Assembly (NCBI RefSeq): GCF_007565055.1
Contig: NC_044551.1
Span: 96,564,089 to 96,628,088, forward strand
Length of the DNA: 64,000 nt
Direction of reading: 5' to 3'
Source of the DNA: Rhinopithecus roxellana
Lineage: Eukaryota; Chordata; Mammalia; Primates; Cercopithecidae
The stretch's first letter is position 1, and each line of letters opens with the position of its first letter. Positions 35,265 through 47,676 of the stretch are shown in pieces. The notes beneath the pieces were generated by a model. The model searched no databases. It had not been told where the DNA came from and saw only the letters and a program-made list of their open reading frames with translations. A program made the position numbers and the translations under genes.

Positions 35265-35862
35265 TGTCCTGGGAATGCACACACTGTGTTCCACTGCCTA
35301 TGGAAGATGCCTCACCCTCACCCTCACCTGCCCACCTTCCTGGGCTCAGTGGAGCCTCCATGCAGGTTCCGGGTTGGAGATGCAATGTACAGTTGAGCTG
35401 GTGTGGCAAATAGGAAGCAAGAGCAGAGGCATGGGTGGCCTGGATCAGCAGAGCCATGGCAGGAACACTCAAGTCCATTCAAATAAGTATCAAATTGGAA
35501 ACACGGGGACGCAGGCAACATGCACAACTGAAATCAGAAAAAAATGACCCTAGAGGCTTACAGAGGAAAGTCCCTTTTGATGCCAAGTGGGATTGGAGGG
35601 AGTTCTTAAACAGCAGGTGGCATTGGATGGTCTCTTTTCCACCAAACTGTGTATTAACCTGGACACATCCATCATCTCTAAAAGACAAACTACTTGCTTG
35701 GCATTTGCAGGCCTCAAGTATGGTGTGGCTGAAGAGGAGGCCCAGGTTAAATGTTTGCACTAAGAAGAGCTTTGAGCAAATTCATGAATCCCAATTCTGT
35801 GTGTATTTTTATCGTGAATGACAAATGTTTATGAGCTTAAGTTTGTTTTATTAATATAATTA
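35265..35862. other. Intergenic, unassigned
   Basis: A 128-codon plus frame and a 93-codon minus frame overlap here. Neither resembles a known family, and no splice or translation context supports a gene. Confidence 0.35.
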
Positions 35863-36133
35863 GGCTGGACATGGTGGCTCACGCCTGTAATCCCACCACT
35901 TTGGGAGGCCGAGGTGGCTGGATCACCTGAGGTCAGGAGATTGAGACAAGCCTGGCTAACATGGTGAAACTATGTCTCTACTAAAAATACAAAAATTAAC
36001 CAGGCGTGGTGGGTGGCGAGTGCCTCTAATCCAGTTACTTGGAAGGCTGGGGCAGGAGAATCACTTGAACCTGGGAGGTGGAGGTTGCGGTGAACCAAGA
36101 TCACGCCACTGCACTCCAGCCTGGCGCACACAC
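35863..36133 (+). repeat. Alu lacking its A tail
   Basis: GGCTGGACATGGTGGCTC to CCAGCCTGGCGCACAC. The tail is replaced by CACACACACAT. Target duplication ATATAATTAG on both sides. Confidence 0.9.
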
Positions 36134-36193
36134 ACATATAATTAGTAGGAAATATTGCCATCCTAAGTTTATCTTGTTAGAAATGCAAGAAAT

Positions 36194-36337
36194 TTATCTG
36201 GTGCATGCCTGTAGTCCCAGCTACTCGGGAGGCTGAGGTAAGAGAATTTCATGAACCCAGGATGCTGAGGTTGCACCACTGCACTCCAGCCTGGGCAACA
36301 GAGTGAGACTCCATCTCAAAAAAAAAAGGGGGGGGGG
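36194..36337 (+). repeat. 5'-truncated Alu right monomer
   Basis: Starts TTATCTGGTGCATGCCTG and ends in an A10G9 run. Flanked by GCAAGAAAT (36185-36193 and about 36338-36346), so it inserted already truncated. Confidence 0.85.
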
Positions 36338-36346
36338 CAAGAAATA

Positions 36347-39079
36347 ACTTCTAATATTCTTTGGGTTCTGTTCAAGCACTTCAGGTTGTGAGGGTAGAAA
36401 ACCTCTTAAGTGAGTTGGATAGGGAGAATCCCCCACAGCCAGGGCAGGAAGTACAGCCAGTCCTCACTGGAAGTTGCCCGAAACCTGTAAAGTCAAGAAT
36501 TAAGGTTACCGGCTGCATTTCTGCGGGTCCACGAGGTCTCACATCTCAAGATTGCTATGCCTTATGCTGTACGTTTCTCTCTCCTTCCTCCTCACTTTGT
36601 CTCTGTCTTTCTGTACCTCTGTCCCCACTCCTCATCCCTGGAATGTGAAGTTGCTCCTACTACTGAACAGAACTGCATCTTAGTTCACTAGTTCAGATTC
36701 CTGAGAAGCAAAATTTGATTGGCTGAGATTCTATGGCACTATGGCCCTTGAACTACCTGCCCATCTCTAGACAATCATCTGCAGCCACAGTGTGGGGAAA
36801 GGGAGCCCTTAGAGCAGAACCACATCTGAAACTATATCTAATACATGTTAGGCTTCCCGCCTTTCCCCTTTCATGATGGCAGATGAAGCCTGTTCAGATC
36901 AGTGCATAACTGAAAGTGGCAGTTATCCAACTAGAATCCTCACTCATAAAAATGTTAGTTCATTTGAGAGGAACAAAGACAACTGCTTGGTGACACAAAT
37001 CTTAGGGTAGCATTCATGCCAGATTGCTTCTATGAGGTAGTAGAACATAGAAAAAAAAAACTACAGATGCCCGGAACAATTCCCTTCATGGGCAGGTTTG
37101 TTGTTTTTGGTTTGTTTAAATAGCTGAAAACATATGTGCTGTTTTTAAAATTCAGAAAAAAGCTCTGTGAGTGTTACTCCAGTATTTTGATGGAAATGGA
37201 TTACATTTCCTTTTTTCCTCTAAACCTGAAACTAGGTACGTTTTCAGCCCCACTTTTGGCGGCAGCTGGTTAGCTCTGTTTACAAAGCATTCTGGCTTCA
37301 GTACCTGAACTTAATGGTGCAGACACTGGATCTGTCATTGTTGGCTTCCTTTTGAGTTCCATGACAACTTCCTTAACTTGTCGTTCTCTTTGTGCCATGA
37401 GTAGTAAATTCTTACCGGCAGTGAGAAATTAGTTCCTCCACTCTTAAGCATGAACACAAAGGTCAGATCTGATGTCTGAAGCTACATGCACAGAATTCCC
37501 AGCAGCTCTTTCATGGCTAGTTTTATGTTTACTGTAATGAGATATTTTCCCCCCATGCCTATTATGACTTCTACAGGATATTGTATTTGTTAAGGTACAT
37601 CCTGGGTCCAGGGAACAGGACAGAGTGCCCAGACCCTTAAAAAGGTAAACCTGGTGGCTGTTCTTATTAGTCAGAGTTGCATTTGTGGTTTTCTAGACTT
37701 TGAAGTAAATAAAAACAAGAAATCTTTGGAGGCTTCATAGTGAATATCAGAAAAGATAGTTTGGTATTGTAAATGGATAATGCCACTAAATGTATTTCTG
37801 GTTCAATGTGTGTTGGAGACATTAAATTTATCTACATTCCAAAGGTTAACAATGGAACTAAACCAAGCCAAGGGGAGAGTTCTAGTTTTTTTGTTTTGCT
37901 TTGTTTTAAAAATAAATACAGAAAAGAGAAAATATTTCTTACAAGCTAATGATCAACACCTAGTGGAACGAGTAATCATGTTGAACAATGCTATAGAAAG
38001 ACAGTATCAAAAGCAGACGGACTTGCAGTTTCATTCGAATAGCCTCAGTCTCCACATTCAATAACTGTGGGAAGGAGCAGGTACCTTACAGGACAGATAC
38101 TGTTGGTGCTGTACCCATAGTTACTCCAGCGCAGGAAAAAGGAAGTAAATAAATATGGTGAAGTGATTTCAAATGGTTCCAAAGCCATTTCCTTACCTTA
38201 CTCCTAAACGATCTGTAGATAATGGAACTTTCAAAGTCAGTTATTGTGTTAAACATGGGACAGTGATGAAAAATTGTAACCAGACATTTTCAGATGGATG
38301 AAACAAGTAGGCATTTTCAAATATGAACTGGAAAGGGATCTCTCCACACAATGCACTTAAAGAGGTTTATAAAGTCCCAGAATGTAAGCAAAGGCACATG
38401 ATGAGGGACAACCTCTTAAACATTCTAACAAAGTGTTCATTGTTTCCCACAGTTCCTCTGTGTCGGCTGATGGTCCTACGGCTGATGGTCCTACGGCTGA
38501 TGGTCCTACGGAGGTACATGGTTACAGTAATCTGATCTTTGGTATCATTGTATCCCAACAGGGACCAGGAAGATCATCGTCATCTATGTGGCAGACTAAA
38601 AGGCTGTTAAATATTTGTATATAGAGAGAATTAAGTATCATACTAAATTACAAACTTTGTGATTAATGATTGACCCTCTGATAGCTACTTTACAGGAGCA
38701 TCCTAAACATTTCTCAGCATTCATCTTGTCACACTTTTGGTCATTCTGTGTAACTGCAGCCAATCTCATATTCCACAGTCCTTTACAACAACTCTTTGGT
38801 TTTGAACTTTATCATAGTGGAGATAGAATGTTATGAGTATATTGTTAAGATCGAGCCAGGGAACTTCCGTATTATCCTTTCAAGAGAATCGGCTTCCAAA
38901 GCGACTTTTCAAGATACCCAGAAGGGTCATGCCTTAGTAGTAGAGCTAAACTATCCCAGAATAGAGGCTACTTCAAACCTACCCTCAAAACGTTTAAAAA
39001 GAAGCCATGAAAGAATAAAACAAATCTGATTTTCCAGTAACTTGTCTTCTAACAAAGCCATTCTTTAAGGGAACATGGC
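36347..39079. other. Intergenic, unassigned
   Basis: No gene or clear transposon. It contains the 15-bp triplicate at 38464-38508. Short open frames lack any family match. Confidence 0.35.
38464..38508. repeat. Perfect 15-bp repeat, three copies
   Basis: CGGCTGATGGTCCTA is present three times without a mismatch. The perfect identity suggests recent expansion and probable copy-number variation. Confidence 0.9.
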
Positions 39080-39566
39080 AAAGTTCGGATGCTTAACTCA
39101 ATGTTCAGCAGCCAATAAAAAATTACTGGACATGCCAAGAAGCAGGAAAATGTGACCCATAACCAAGAGTTAAAAAAAAAAGCAGTCAATAGAAAAAGAC
39201 CCAACAATGGCAGACAATGGAATTAGTAGGCAAGGACTTTGAAATGGCTATTATATATATGCTCAATGTGTTTAAATATCTTTATAATCAGGAGAGATAG
39301 TGAAGATGTTTAAAAACCAAATGGAAATTCTAGAGGTGAAAAATACAATATCTGAAATGAGAAATACATTGGATGGGATTAACTGCATCTTCTATATGGA
39401 AAAAGAAAAGATCAATGAACTTGAAGTTGTAGCAATAGAAATTATTCAAACTGAAACAGAAAAGTAATGGAAAAAAATGGGGCCTCAGTAACTTGGGGGT
39501 AATTATTCCTGTAATTTCAGTCCCAGTAAAGTGTTTGTTTGGCAGGGGCGTCAGGGGCAGGAAGGA

Positions 39567-39877
39567 GGCCGGGTGCCATGGCTCATGCCTGTAATCCCAA
39601 CACTTTGGGAGGCTGAGGTGGGAGTATACCTTGAGCTCAGGAGTTTGAGACTAGCCTGGGTAACATACCGAGACCTCATCTCTACTGAAAAAAAAAAAAA
39701 AAAAAATTAGCTGGGCGTGATGGCACATGCCTATAAGTCCCAGCAACTCGGGAGGTTGAGGCAGGAGAAATACTTGAACCCTGGAGTTCGAGACTGCAGT
39801 GAGCTGTGATTGCATCACTGCACTCCAGTCTACATGACAGGGTGAGACCCTGTCTCAAAAACAAAACAAAACAAAAC
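39567..39877 (+). repeat. Alu (older type)
   Basis: GGCCGGGTGCCATGGCTC to CTGTCTCAAAAAC followed by an (AAAAC)n tail. It interrupts L1 ORF1 sequence. Confidence 0.9.
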
Positions 39878-40128
39878 ACAAAAACATTGAAGAAATAATA
39901 GCTGAAAAAAATTCAAATTTGATAAAAACTATGATGAACCCACAGATCCAAGAACCTTCACAAAACCCAAGTAGGATAAACACACAAAAAGATCACACTG
40001 AACCACATCATACCCAAATCGCTGAGAAACAGTGATAAAATCTTAAAATCAGCCAGAGAAAAAAATGCATATGAGATACAGAAGAACAAAGATAAGAATG
40101 AGACAGATTTCTTTTTAGAAATGATGCA

Positions 40129-40435
40129 GGCCGGGCACGGTGGCTCAAGCCTGTAATCCCAGCACTTTGGGAGGCTGAGGCGGGCGGATCACGAGGTCAG
40201 GAGATCGAGACCATCCTGGCTAACACGGTGAAACCCCGTCTCTACTAAAAACTACAAAAAAAAAAAAAACCTAGCCGGGCGAGGTGGCGGGTGCCTATAG
40301 TCCCAGCTACTCGGGAGGCTGAGGCAGGAGAATGGCGTAAACCCAGGAGGTGGAGCTTGCAGTGAGCTGAGATCCGGCCACGGCACTCCAGCCCGGGCCA
40401 CAGAGCGAGACTCTGTCTCAAAAAAAAAAAAAAAA
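40129..40435 (+). repeat. AluY, Old World monkey lineage, exact TSD
   Basis: GGCTCAAGCCTGTAATCCC, CTAGCCGGGCGAGGTGGCGG, ATGGCGTAAACCC and GATCCGGCCAC are the diagnostic words. ATGATGCA flanks both ends exactly. It is inserted in L1 ORF1. Confidence 0.94.
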
Positions 40436-40545
40436 ATGATGCAAATCAGAAGATAATGGTATGACACCTTTACTGAATAAAACATTTTTGGGGGTCAGCG
40501 TAGAATTCCACATCTAGCAAAACATCCTTTAAAATTTTTACCCTA

Positions 40546-40676
40546 GGCTGGGCATGGTGGTGGCTGAGTTAGGAGGATCACTTAAGCCTAGAAGTTCAAG
40601 GTTATAGTGTGCTATGACTGTGCCTGTGAATAGCCATTGCATTTCAGGCTGGGCAACATAGTGAGACCCCATCTAT
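40546..40676 (+). repeat. Internally deleted old Alu
   Basis: GGCTGGGCATGGTGG runs straight into GGCTGAGTTAGGAGG and then CAGGCTGGGCAACATAG. The middle of the element is missing. Confidence 0.75.
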
Positions 40677-40711
40677 TAAAATGAAATTTCACCTTAAAAT
40701 AAAGACTATTA

Positions 40712-41018
40712 GGCTGGGCATGGTGGCTCACGCTTGTAATCCTAGCACTTTGGGAGTCCGAGGCGGGCGGATCACCTGAGGTCATGAGGTCGAGACCAAC
40801 CTGGCCAACATGGCCAAACCCCGTCTCTACTAAAAATACAAAGATTAGCCAGGCATGGTGGTGCATGGCTGTACTCCCAACTACTCAGGAGGCTGAGGCA
40901 GGAGAATTGCTTGAACCCAGGAGGTGGAGGTTGCAGTGAGCCAAGATCACACCACTGCACTCCAGTTTGGGCCACGGAGTAGAACTCCATCTCAAAATAA
41001 TAATTAATAAAAATAAAA
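40712..41018 (+). repeat. Alu (S-type)
   Basis: GGCTGGGCATGGTGGCTC to an (AAAAT)n-like tail, flanked by AAATAAAGACTATT and AAATAAAGACTTTT. Confidence 0.9.
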
Positions 41019-41224
41019 AATAAAGACTTTTAAAGACAAAAGCTGAGAGACTTTGTTACCACGAGATCTGCACTATATGTAATATTAAGGAAAGTTCTTC
41101 AGGCAGAAGAAAGATAAAACCAGATGGAAACTTAGACCTATGCAAAGGGATGAAGAGCATAAGGAATGCCAAGTATAAATGTATTTCATTCTTATTTAAA
41201 AATTTATTTTAAAAGTAATTGACT

Positions 41225-41487
41225 GGCTGGGTGTGGTGGCTCACACCTGTAATCCCAGCACTTTGGAAGGCCGAAGTGGGCAAGAGTTCAAGACCAGCCT
41301 GGCCAACATGGTGAAACCCTGTCTCTACCCAAAATACAAAAATTAGCCGGGTGTGGTGGCACATGCCTGTAATCCCAACTGCTCGGGAGGCTGAGGCAGG
41401 AGAATGGCTTGAACCCGGGAGGTGGAGGTTGAAGTGAGCCGAGATCATGCCATTACACTCCAGCCTGGGCAACAGAGCGAGAAAAAA
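41225..41487 (+). repeat. Alu (S-type), internally shortened
   Basis: GGCTGGGTGTGGTGGCTC to CAACAGAGCGAGAAAAAA, flanked by AAAGTAATTG repeats. About 20 bp are missing after GGCCGAAGTGGGC. Confidence 0.9.
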
Positions 41488-41583
41488 AGTAATTGGCTAT
41501 GTAAAGCAAACTTAACAAATGCATAGTGGGGTTCATTACTTATGCTGAAATAAAATGTGTGATAACAATAGCACAAAAGATGA

Positions 41584-41886
41584 GGCCGAGTGTGGTTGTT
41601 CACGCCTGTAATCCCAGCACTTTGGGAGGCCAAGGTGGGTGGATCACGAGGTCAAGAGATCAAGACCATCCTGGCCAACATGGTGAAACCCCATCTGTAC
41701 TAAAAATACAAAAATTAGCTGGGCATGGTGGTATGTGGCTGAAATCCCAGCTACTTGGGAGGCTGAAGCAGGAGAATCGCTTGAACTTGGAAGGTGGAGG
41801 TTGCAGTGAGCTGAGGTCATGCCTCTGTACTCCAGCCTGGCAACGGAGTGAGACTCCGTCTCAAAAAAAAAAAAAAAAAAAAAAAG
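41584..41886 (+). repeat. Alu (S-type)
   Basis: GGCCGAGTGTGGTTGTTC to a run of about 24 A. Confidence 0.92.
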
Positions 41887-42135
41887 GGAAAATGGAAGTA
41901 GACTATTATAAAGTTATAACATTCAAATATTATTATTTAAAGTAGGCTTGGTAAGTTAGGGATATGTACTATAAACATTGGCACTATCACTGAAAACTAA
42001 AATGTAGACGTGTAGTTAACCAATAGCAGGAAATAAGGGAAAAAATGAACAAAGAACAGATGAGGTGAATAGAGAACAAATAGCAAGATGGTAGATCTAA
42101 TCTCAGCCATGTCATTAGTGTAAATTGTATAAATC

Positions 42136-44880
42136 CTCCAATTAAAATGAATGAATTTGATCCATCTGACCAGAGAGAATTTTATAATGTATTGTGAAGT
42201 GAAGAAAGCAACATGCAGAGTTATATATAGAGTATGGTTCCATTTTGATTCAATGTTTAGAAAGCAACAACTAAAACTTCACCATACCTATATATCTCTG
42301 TATATATGTATGTGTGTACATATATATACACATACGTACATATCTGCATACACAATAGCTTGAGAATGGAGAAGGTGTAGACGGAGAAACATCGGACTGC
42401 TAGCATTATCTATGGGTGGTAGGACAGGGAGGGGAAGGAAAAAATAAAGGAGACTGGCAAAATGGAAACATGCATGACAAAATGTTACCCAAAAGTGTTA
42501 ACTATAATATCTCTGTGACAATATGGTTCATACTAAAAATGAGTTCAGAACATAGAGCAGCAGTAGAACTTGACATGAACATGTGAAAACATTGAATTGA
42601 CTTAGGATGGGGTCTTAGATTCTAGAACTTCAATATAGTTTCAATAACATTATATTATTAAAATTAAAACTAAAAATATAAGGTTTGAAGGTACAGAAAA
42701 TTATGACCCAAATTCTTTTTATGTATTTTATAGTGTTCTTTGAATCTCTAGTTTTCTGGAGAGAAGGCAGAGACTCTTTGTGTAATAATTCTCCTAAGAC
42801 AATGTTTCTGGCCTGTTAAAAATTCTTTAGCATTTTAGCTGGTATTGGCACACAACACTGGCTCCTATAAGTGGTCATTAAACATGGCAAGATACTCCAG
42901 TGGAAGTGAGAAATGAATGGGTCAGAGCTCTTTGGTTGCAAGCAGCAGGAACTGACTTTGACTGACTGAAAAAAAAAAAAGAAAAAGGAAATTATTGGAA
43001 AGACCAGACTTTGAATTCAGACAACTCCAGCAGGGAAGCAGCAACTCCAGGAATGGCCTCTATTGCTGGAGAATTCTGGGCAGGTTGCTGCCACTGGCAT
43101 GAATGAATTGCAGTCTTCCAAATTTACACTGGCACAGATGGCAAAGCTCTGGAAGACAGCACTGGACTCATCACATGCTCGTTCTGTAGATAGACCAGGA
43201 CCTACCAGGAGGTGCTCAGGACCCCTTAGGGTTTCAGTAGCAGGAGGGCTGCTACCTGTAAGTACAGTCCCACCAAGATTGCAGAGGGGGAAAGTTGTTT
43301 CCCGAAAAGAAAAATCTGAGCGTGCCCAAGATACACCTTTCTTAGTACTGGAAAGCAGAAGAGGAACCACAGAGAAAAATGTGCACAGAGATGAGTGTCT
43401 ACCTGCAGTACATGCATGATCCAATTGCATTCCTGAGTCTGGAGCCCAAACTGAAGAAGGCATTACTTGCAAATTCTTTCATGCTATGAATCTGTGGGAA
43501 TTGAATTTATGGTCCTAAGTTCAATGTAATAGGACGTATTATGGTTTGCCATTATCTTGAAGGAAGTTGATGTAGTAATTTGTGTTGATGGCTTATATGC
43601 AGGTAGTTTTAGGTACTAGGTACATTTTTAAATAAATTCAAATTTCATTTTCCATCTCTCATTTCAAGTGTTACTATAGTATAAAATAATTTTTTTCTGA
43701 TGTGGGCCTAAAACTAACCAGAAAAAATATATTAATATATTAGTAAAACTAGGAAATGTTACTAACATATAATAAATGTTGCTGAGTGATGTGAGATAAA
43801 ATGGCATGTCTGAGCCTCAGAGGAGGATATAGCAAATAGGCAAGTTGGGGGAAATCATTAAAGGAAAGATGTGCAGAGTGTTGAGATTCTGTGCACTGCA
43901 AAAGGAGAATAGTGATCTTTCAGGTAGGCTTAGAGTTTAAGAAAATAATAAATTCATCACTGAAATAAAAGGTAAGGATTAAAAATTAGTATGGAGTGGA
44001 AATGGGAAGCCTTTGCTTTTTGAAACGTCTGGACTCAAGATCCATCTTCCAGACTTTCAAAATGTTAAGGGCTCCCTGTTTGCGCCTTCTCAGAATGATG
44101 TGCTTTCTTTCTTCAGGAAGACAAGTGTTATTTACTACTGTTTACAGCTTTTGTAATACTGAACCCCAGGACTCCCACGGAAGTGTGCTCTGACCTCTTA
44201 CATAGAGTTCTTTCTTAAGCCACAGCAAAGGAAATAATGGACATTGAGAGGTCAAGTGTGTGCATGTGCCTTCCACCCTGTGCCCTTTAAATATCAGTAA
44301 TTATTGCTTTTCTTCCTCAAGAAGCAGCATCTGGTTGTATGGAATTTGGCAGAAGTAGGCATCCTGTGCTAGTTCTTTTGATATTTAAATGTGAGCAAGA
44401 TAGCTAAATGGCAACTAAATCTGAGCCATTTGAGGAGGAATGAGAGTAATAAAAACAACGAAACTGAACCACACACATTGAGTCAGATCTTTGTAGATTG
44501 TCTTGTCGACCTGCCTACCCCAGTCATACGGAAAAGAATGTGAGGATCAAAGAGATTACATGATTTGACACAATTTCACTGTTCGAGCACTTCTGGGACT
44601 TTTCTATACAATTTCTTGTTTTGAAGAAATACAGAATTATTTTACAACAGTGTTATGTGGGGTTAGGATTAACATCCTCCTTACAGACAAATCCTTTTAT
44701 GACAAGACTGATCATATAGAAATATATGTAGGAACATATATCTGTGTTGAGCTTCAGCATTGGACTGCATTTAGGAAGGTGATGGATTAGATACATAGCT
44801 TGCAATTCTTTCATCATCCTTAAAAATGGGCCCATTTCCAGGCCAGATCCACAGCTATGTCTTGGGAATTTGCACCCATC
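42136..44880. other. Intergenic, possible L1M remnants, unassigned
   Basis: A TA/CA simple repeat lies at 42293-42350. The antiparallel 151- and 118-codon frames at 43017-43472 are unassigned. No gene was identified. Confidence 0.35.
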
Positions 44881-45228
44881 TGAAGCATGCTCAAGAAGGG
44901 CGGGTATATGAAAAGATGCTCAGCGTCGCTACTCATCAGGGAAATGCAAATCAAATCACTATGAAATATCACCTCATACTTATTAGGATGGCTATTATCA
45001 AAAAGGCAAGAGATAAATGTTGGAGAAAATGCAGGGAGAAGGGAACCCTGGTACAATGGTGATGGGAATATAGATTGATGAAGCCACTGTGGAAAAGAGC
45101 ATGGAGGTTCCTAAATCAAAAACAGAACTATCATATAATCCAACAATTTCTCTTCTGGATATATACCCAAAGGAGTTGAAATCACCACCTCATAAATATA
45201 TCTGCACTGTTTTGTTCATTGCAGGATT

Positions 45229-45404
45229 GTTAAATTTTCATGGTAAGAATGGTCTTTAAAAAATAAATTTTATTGCATATATTTAAGGTGTACAACATGT
45301 TCTGAGATAAATATAGTAAAACAGTTACTACAGTCAAGCAAATTAACATGAATCATCTCATATAGTTACCCCAACCCCATCCCCCATTTTTTCTGGCAAG
45401 AGTT
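45229..45404 (-). repeat. Inverted copy of the L1 3' end plus flank (arm 1)
   Basis: CATGGTAAGAATGG, ATAAATTTTATTGCATATA and TTCTGGCAAGAGTTC are reverse complements of 45869-46051, including bases beyond the L1 end. It is bordered by two copies of ATATCTGCACTGTTxTGTTC. Confidence 0.85.
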
Positions 45405-45509
45405 CAGTTAAGTTTATATATCTGCACTGTTGTGTTCATTGCGGCATTAGTCACAATAGCCAAGATCTGGAAACAACCAAGGTATTCATTGGTAGGTGAG
45501 CAAATAAAT

Positions 45510-45510
<1 letters not shown>

Positions 45511-45556
<46 letters not shown>

Positions 45557-45564
45557 AGAGAGAG
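45511..45564. repeat. (AC)21 followed by (AG)6 microsatellite
   Basis: Pure dinucleotide runs inside the L1 3' end. Confidence 0.97.
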
Positions 45565-45868
45565 ATTATTCAGCCTTAAAAAGGAAATCCTGGCATTTGC
45601 CACAAGACGGATGAATCTGAAGGACATTTTGCTAAGTGAAATAAGCCAGACACACAAAAATACTGCATGATCTCATACGTGAAATCTAAAAAAAAAAAAA
45701 AAAAAGTCAAATACACAGTAAGTAAAATGGCAGCTATCAGGGGTGTGGTGGAGTACAAATGGGGAGATGTAGATCACAGGCTAAAAAGTAGCAGATATGT
45801 AGGATGTAAAACAGGACTGTAGTTAATAATACTGTAATTAGGATTTTTACTTAAAGAGTAGATTTCAG

Positions 45869-46051
45869 GAACTCTTGCCAGAAAAAAATGGCGGTGGGGT
45901 GGGGTGAGGAACTATATGAGATGATTCATATGTTAATTTTGCTTTACTATAGTAACTATTTTAGTATATGTATCCCAGAACATGTTATACACCTTAAATA
46001 TATGCAATAAAATTTATTTTTAAAAGGCCATTCTTACCATGAAAAGTTAAC
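45869..46051 (+). repeat. L1 3' end and flank, original arm of the inverted repeat (arm 2)
   Basis: GAACTCTTGCCAGAAAA to CCATTCTTACCATG pairs with 45229-45404 at roughly 85-90 percent by eye, across a spacer of about 464 bp. Confidence 0.85.
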
Positions 46052-46580
46052 TGAATGGATCCTAAACCTGAGTATATCCAGGACACTCATCTGGGCTTCT
46101 AATGTAACAAGATATTCTGTGCTCCCAGAATAAAATAAATTTCATAATAATGCAATGGGATAACATGTTCAAATGAATACAAGCAATAGGGATTATTTCA
46201 CAAATACTGTCCTAGTTTATCAAACATGTATAATTATCCACAAGTTTTGGATAAGGAAAAGAAGCTAATAGGGTAAGTGACTTGTCTAAGAGAATCTGGC
46301 ACATAACAACGTATTTTGTTAAATGAATGGATTAATGGAGTAGTGTAGCAGATTGATGCTATATCACAGAGTGTACACATGAAAGCAATAATGGATGCCA
46401 TTACGTATGGCAGTGCTGAATAGAAGAAATGTGTCATAGAAATGTCACTTTTAGAAAACCCTGCAGAGTCTCAGTAGCTGCCTTTTGTATGCTACCTTTT
46501 GAAAGAACGGCATTTGCGAGGGAGCTGTCTGTGGTGCTGAACAGGATGCAACTACTAGGTCCCGTGATGGCCTTCACCAA
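46052..46580. other. Intergenic, unassigned
   Basis: A MIR-like string (AAGAAGCTAATAGGGTAAGTG) occurs near 46260. Nothing else is recognisable. Confidence 0.35.
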
Positions 46581-46895
46581 TTTTTTTTTTTTTTTTTTGA
46601 GACGGAGTCTCGCTCTGTCGCCCAGGCTGGAGTGCAGTGGCCAGATCTCAGCTCACTGCAAGCTCCGCCTCCCGGGTTTACACCATTCTCCTGCCTCAGC
46701 CTCCCGAGTAGCTGGGACTACAGGCGCCCGCCACCTCGCCCGGCTAGTTTTTTTTTTTTTTTTTTTTTGTATTTTTTAGTAGAGACGGGGTTTCACAGTG
46801 TTAGCCAGGATGGTCTCGATCTCCTGACCTCGTGGTCCGCCCGTCTCGGCCTCCCAAAGTGCTGGGATTACAGGCTTGAGCCACCGCGCCCGGCC
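46581..46895 (-). repeat. AluY, Old World monkey lineage, exact TSD, antisense
   Basis: Reverse complement carries CCGGGCGAGGTGGCGGGCG. A second T22 run sits in the middle linker. Flanks TTCACCAATTTTT match on both sides, so the insertion is recent. Confidence 0.94.
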
Positions 46896-47386
46896 TTCAC
46901 CAATTTTTGTTCATGTTTTCTCCTCGGCTTCTGTTACCAATGAAAACAATATTAATAAAAATTAAAGTAATGTTATCAATTTTTTCCTTTTTAAGCTTTG
47001 GAAGAGAGATTTTAAAAATAGCTTTATTGAGTTATTTACATATCATTGAATTCACATTTTAAAACGTATAATTCAGTGGATTGTAATAAATTCACAAAGT
47101 TGTGGAACCTTCACCACGATCTAAATTTGGAACATTTTTATAACATCAAATAAAGCTCTGTATCCACTAGCAGTCACTCCCCATTCCCCAACCTGTCAGC
47201 CTCCAGCAACCACAAATTTACTTTGTCTTTATAGATTTGCCTATTCTGAACATTTCATATAGATGGGAATCATACGCTATAGGGTCCTTCGTGACTGGCT
47301 TCTTTCAGGTAGCATAATGTTTGCATAAAATATGCATCACTACTTCATTTCTTTTTACTGACAAATAATAGTCCATTGTTTGAACT

Positions 47387-47676
47387 TTTTTTGTTTGTTT
47401 TGAGACAGGGTCTCACTCCACCACCCAGGCTGGAGTACAGTGGTGCAGTCATGGCTCACTCCAGCCTCAACCTTCAGGGCTCAAACGATCCTCTCACCTC
47501 AGCCTCCCAGGTAGCTGGGACTACAGGCATGCACCACAACACCCAGCTAATTTTTTTGTAGCAACGAGGTTTTGCCATGTGGGTCAGTCTGTAATTGAAC
47601 TCCTGGGCTCAAGAGATCCACCTGCCTAAGCCTCCCAAAGTGATGAGATTATAGGCATGAGCCACCATGCCCAACC
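47387..47676 (-). repeat. AluJ-type, antisense
   Basis: GAGACAGGGTCTCACTCC to CACCATGCCCAACC, with the old CTGGGCTCAAGAGATCC variant, inside the L1. Confidence 0.9.

Larger units (their letters stand above)
39080..42135 (+). repeat. Old L1 (L1M) 5'-UTR/ORF1 region, sense, broken by Alus
   Basis: L1 landmarks between the Alus: GGAAATTCTAGAGGTG, GATCAATGAACTTGAAG, GAAGAAATAATAGCTG, CACATCTAGCAAAACATCC and CAAAAGCTGAGAGACTTTG. The ORF1 frame is interrupted by stops and at least five Alu insertions, so it is non-functional. Confidence 0.8.
44881..46022 (+). repeat. Old L1 (L1M) 3' end, sense, interrupted
   Basis: ACTCATCAGGGAAATGCAAATC, TATACCCAAAGGAGTTGAAATC, TCATTGCGGCATTAGTCAC, CTAAGTGAAATAAGCCAG and CTGTAGTTAATAATACTG occur in L1 order. 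A foreign 190-bp block (45229-45417) splits it. Confidence 0.85.

Noticed and set aside
35435..35821. 128-codon plus frame
   Set aside because: It is of chance length for this composition, no motif is seen, and an equally open minus frame overlaps it.
43017..43472. 151-codon minus and 118-codon plus frames as a new gene
   Set aside because: They are antiparallel, match no family I recognise, lack splice or transcript evidence, and start near a degraded A-rich element.
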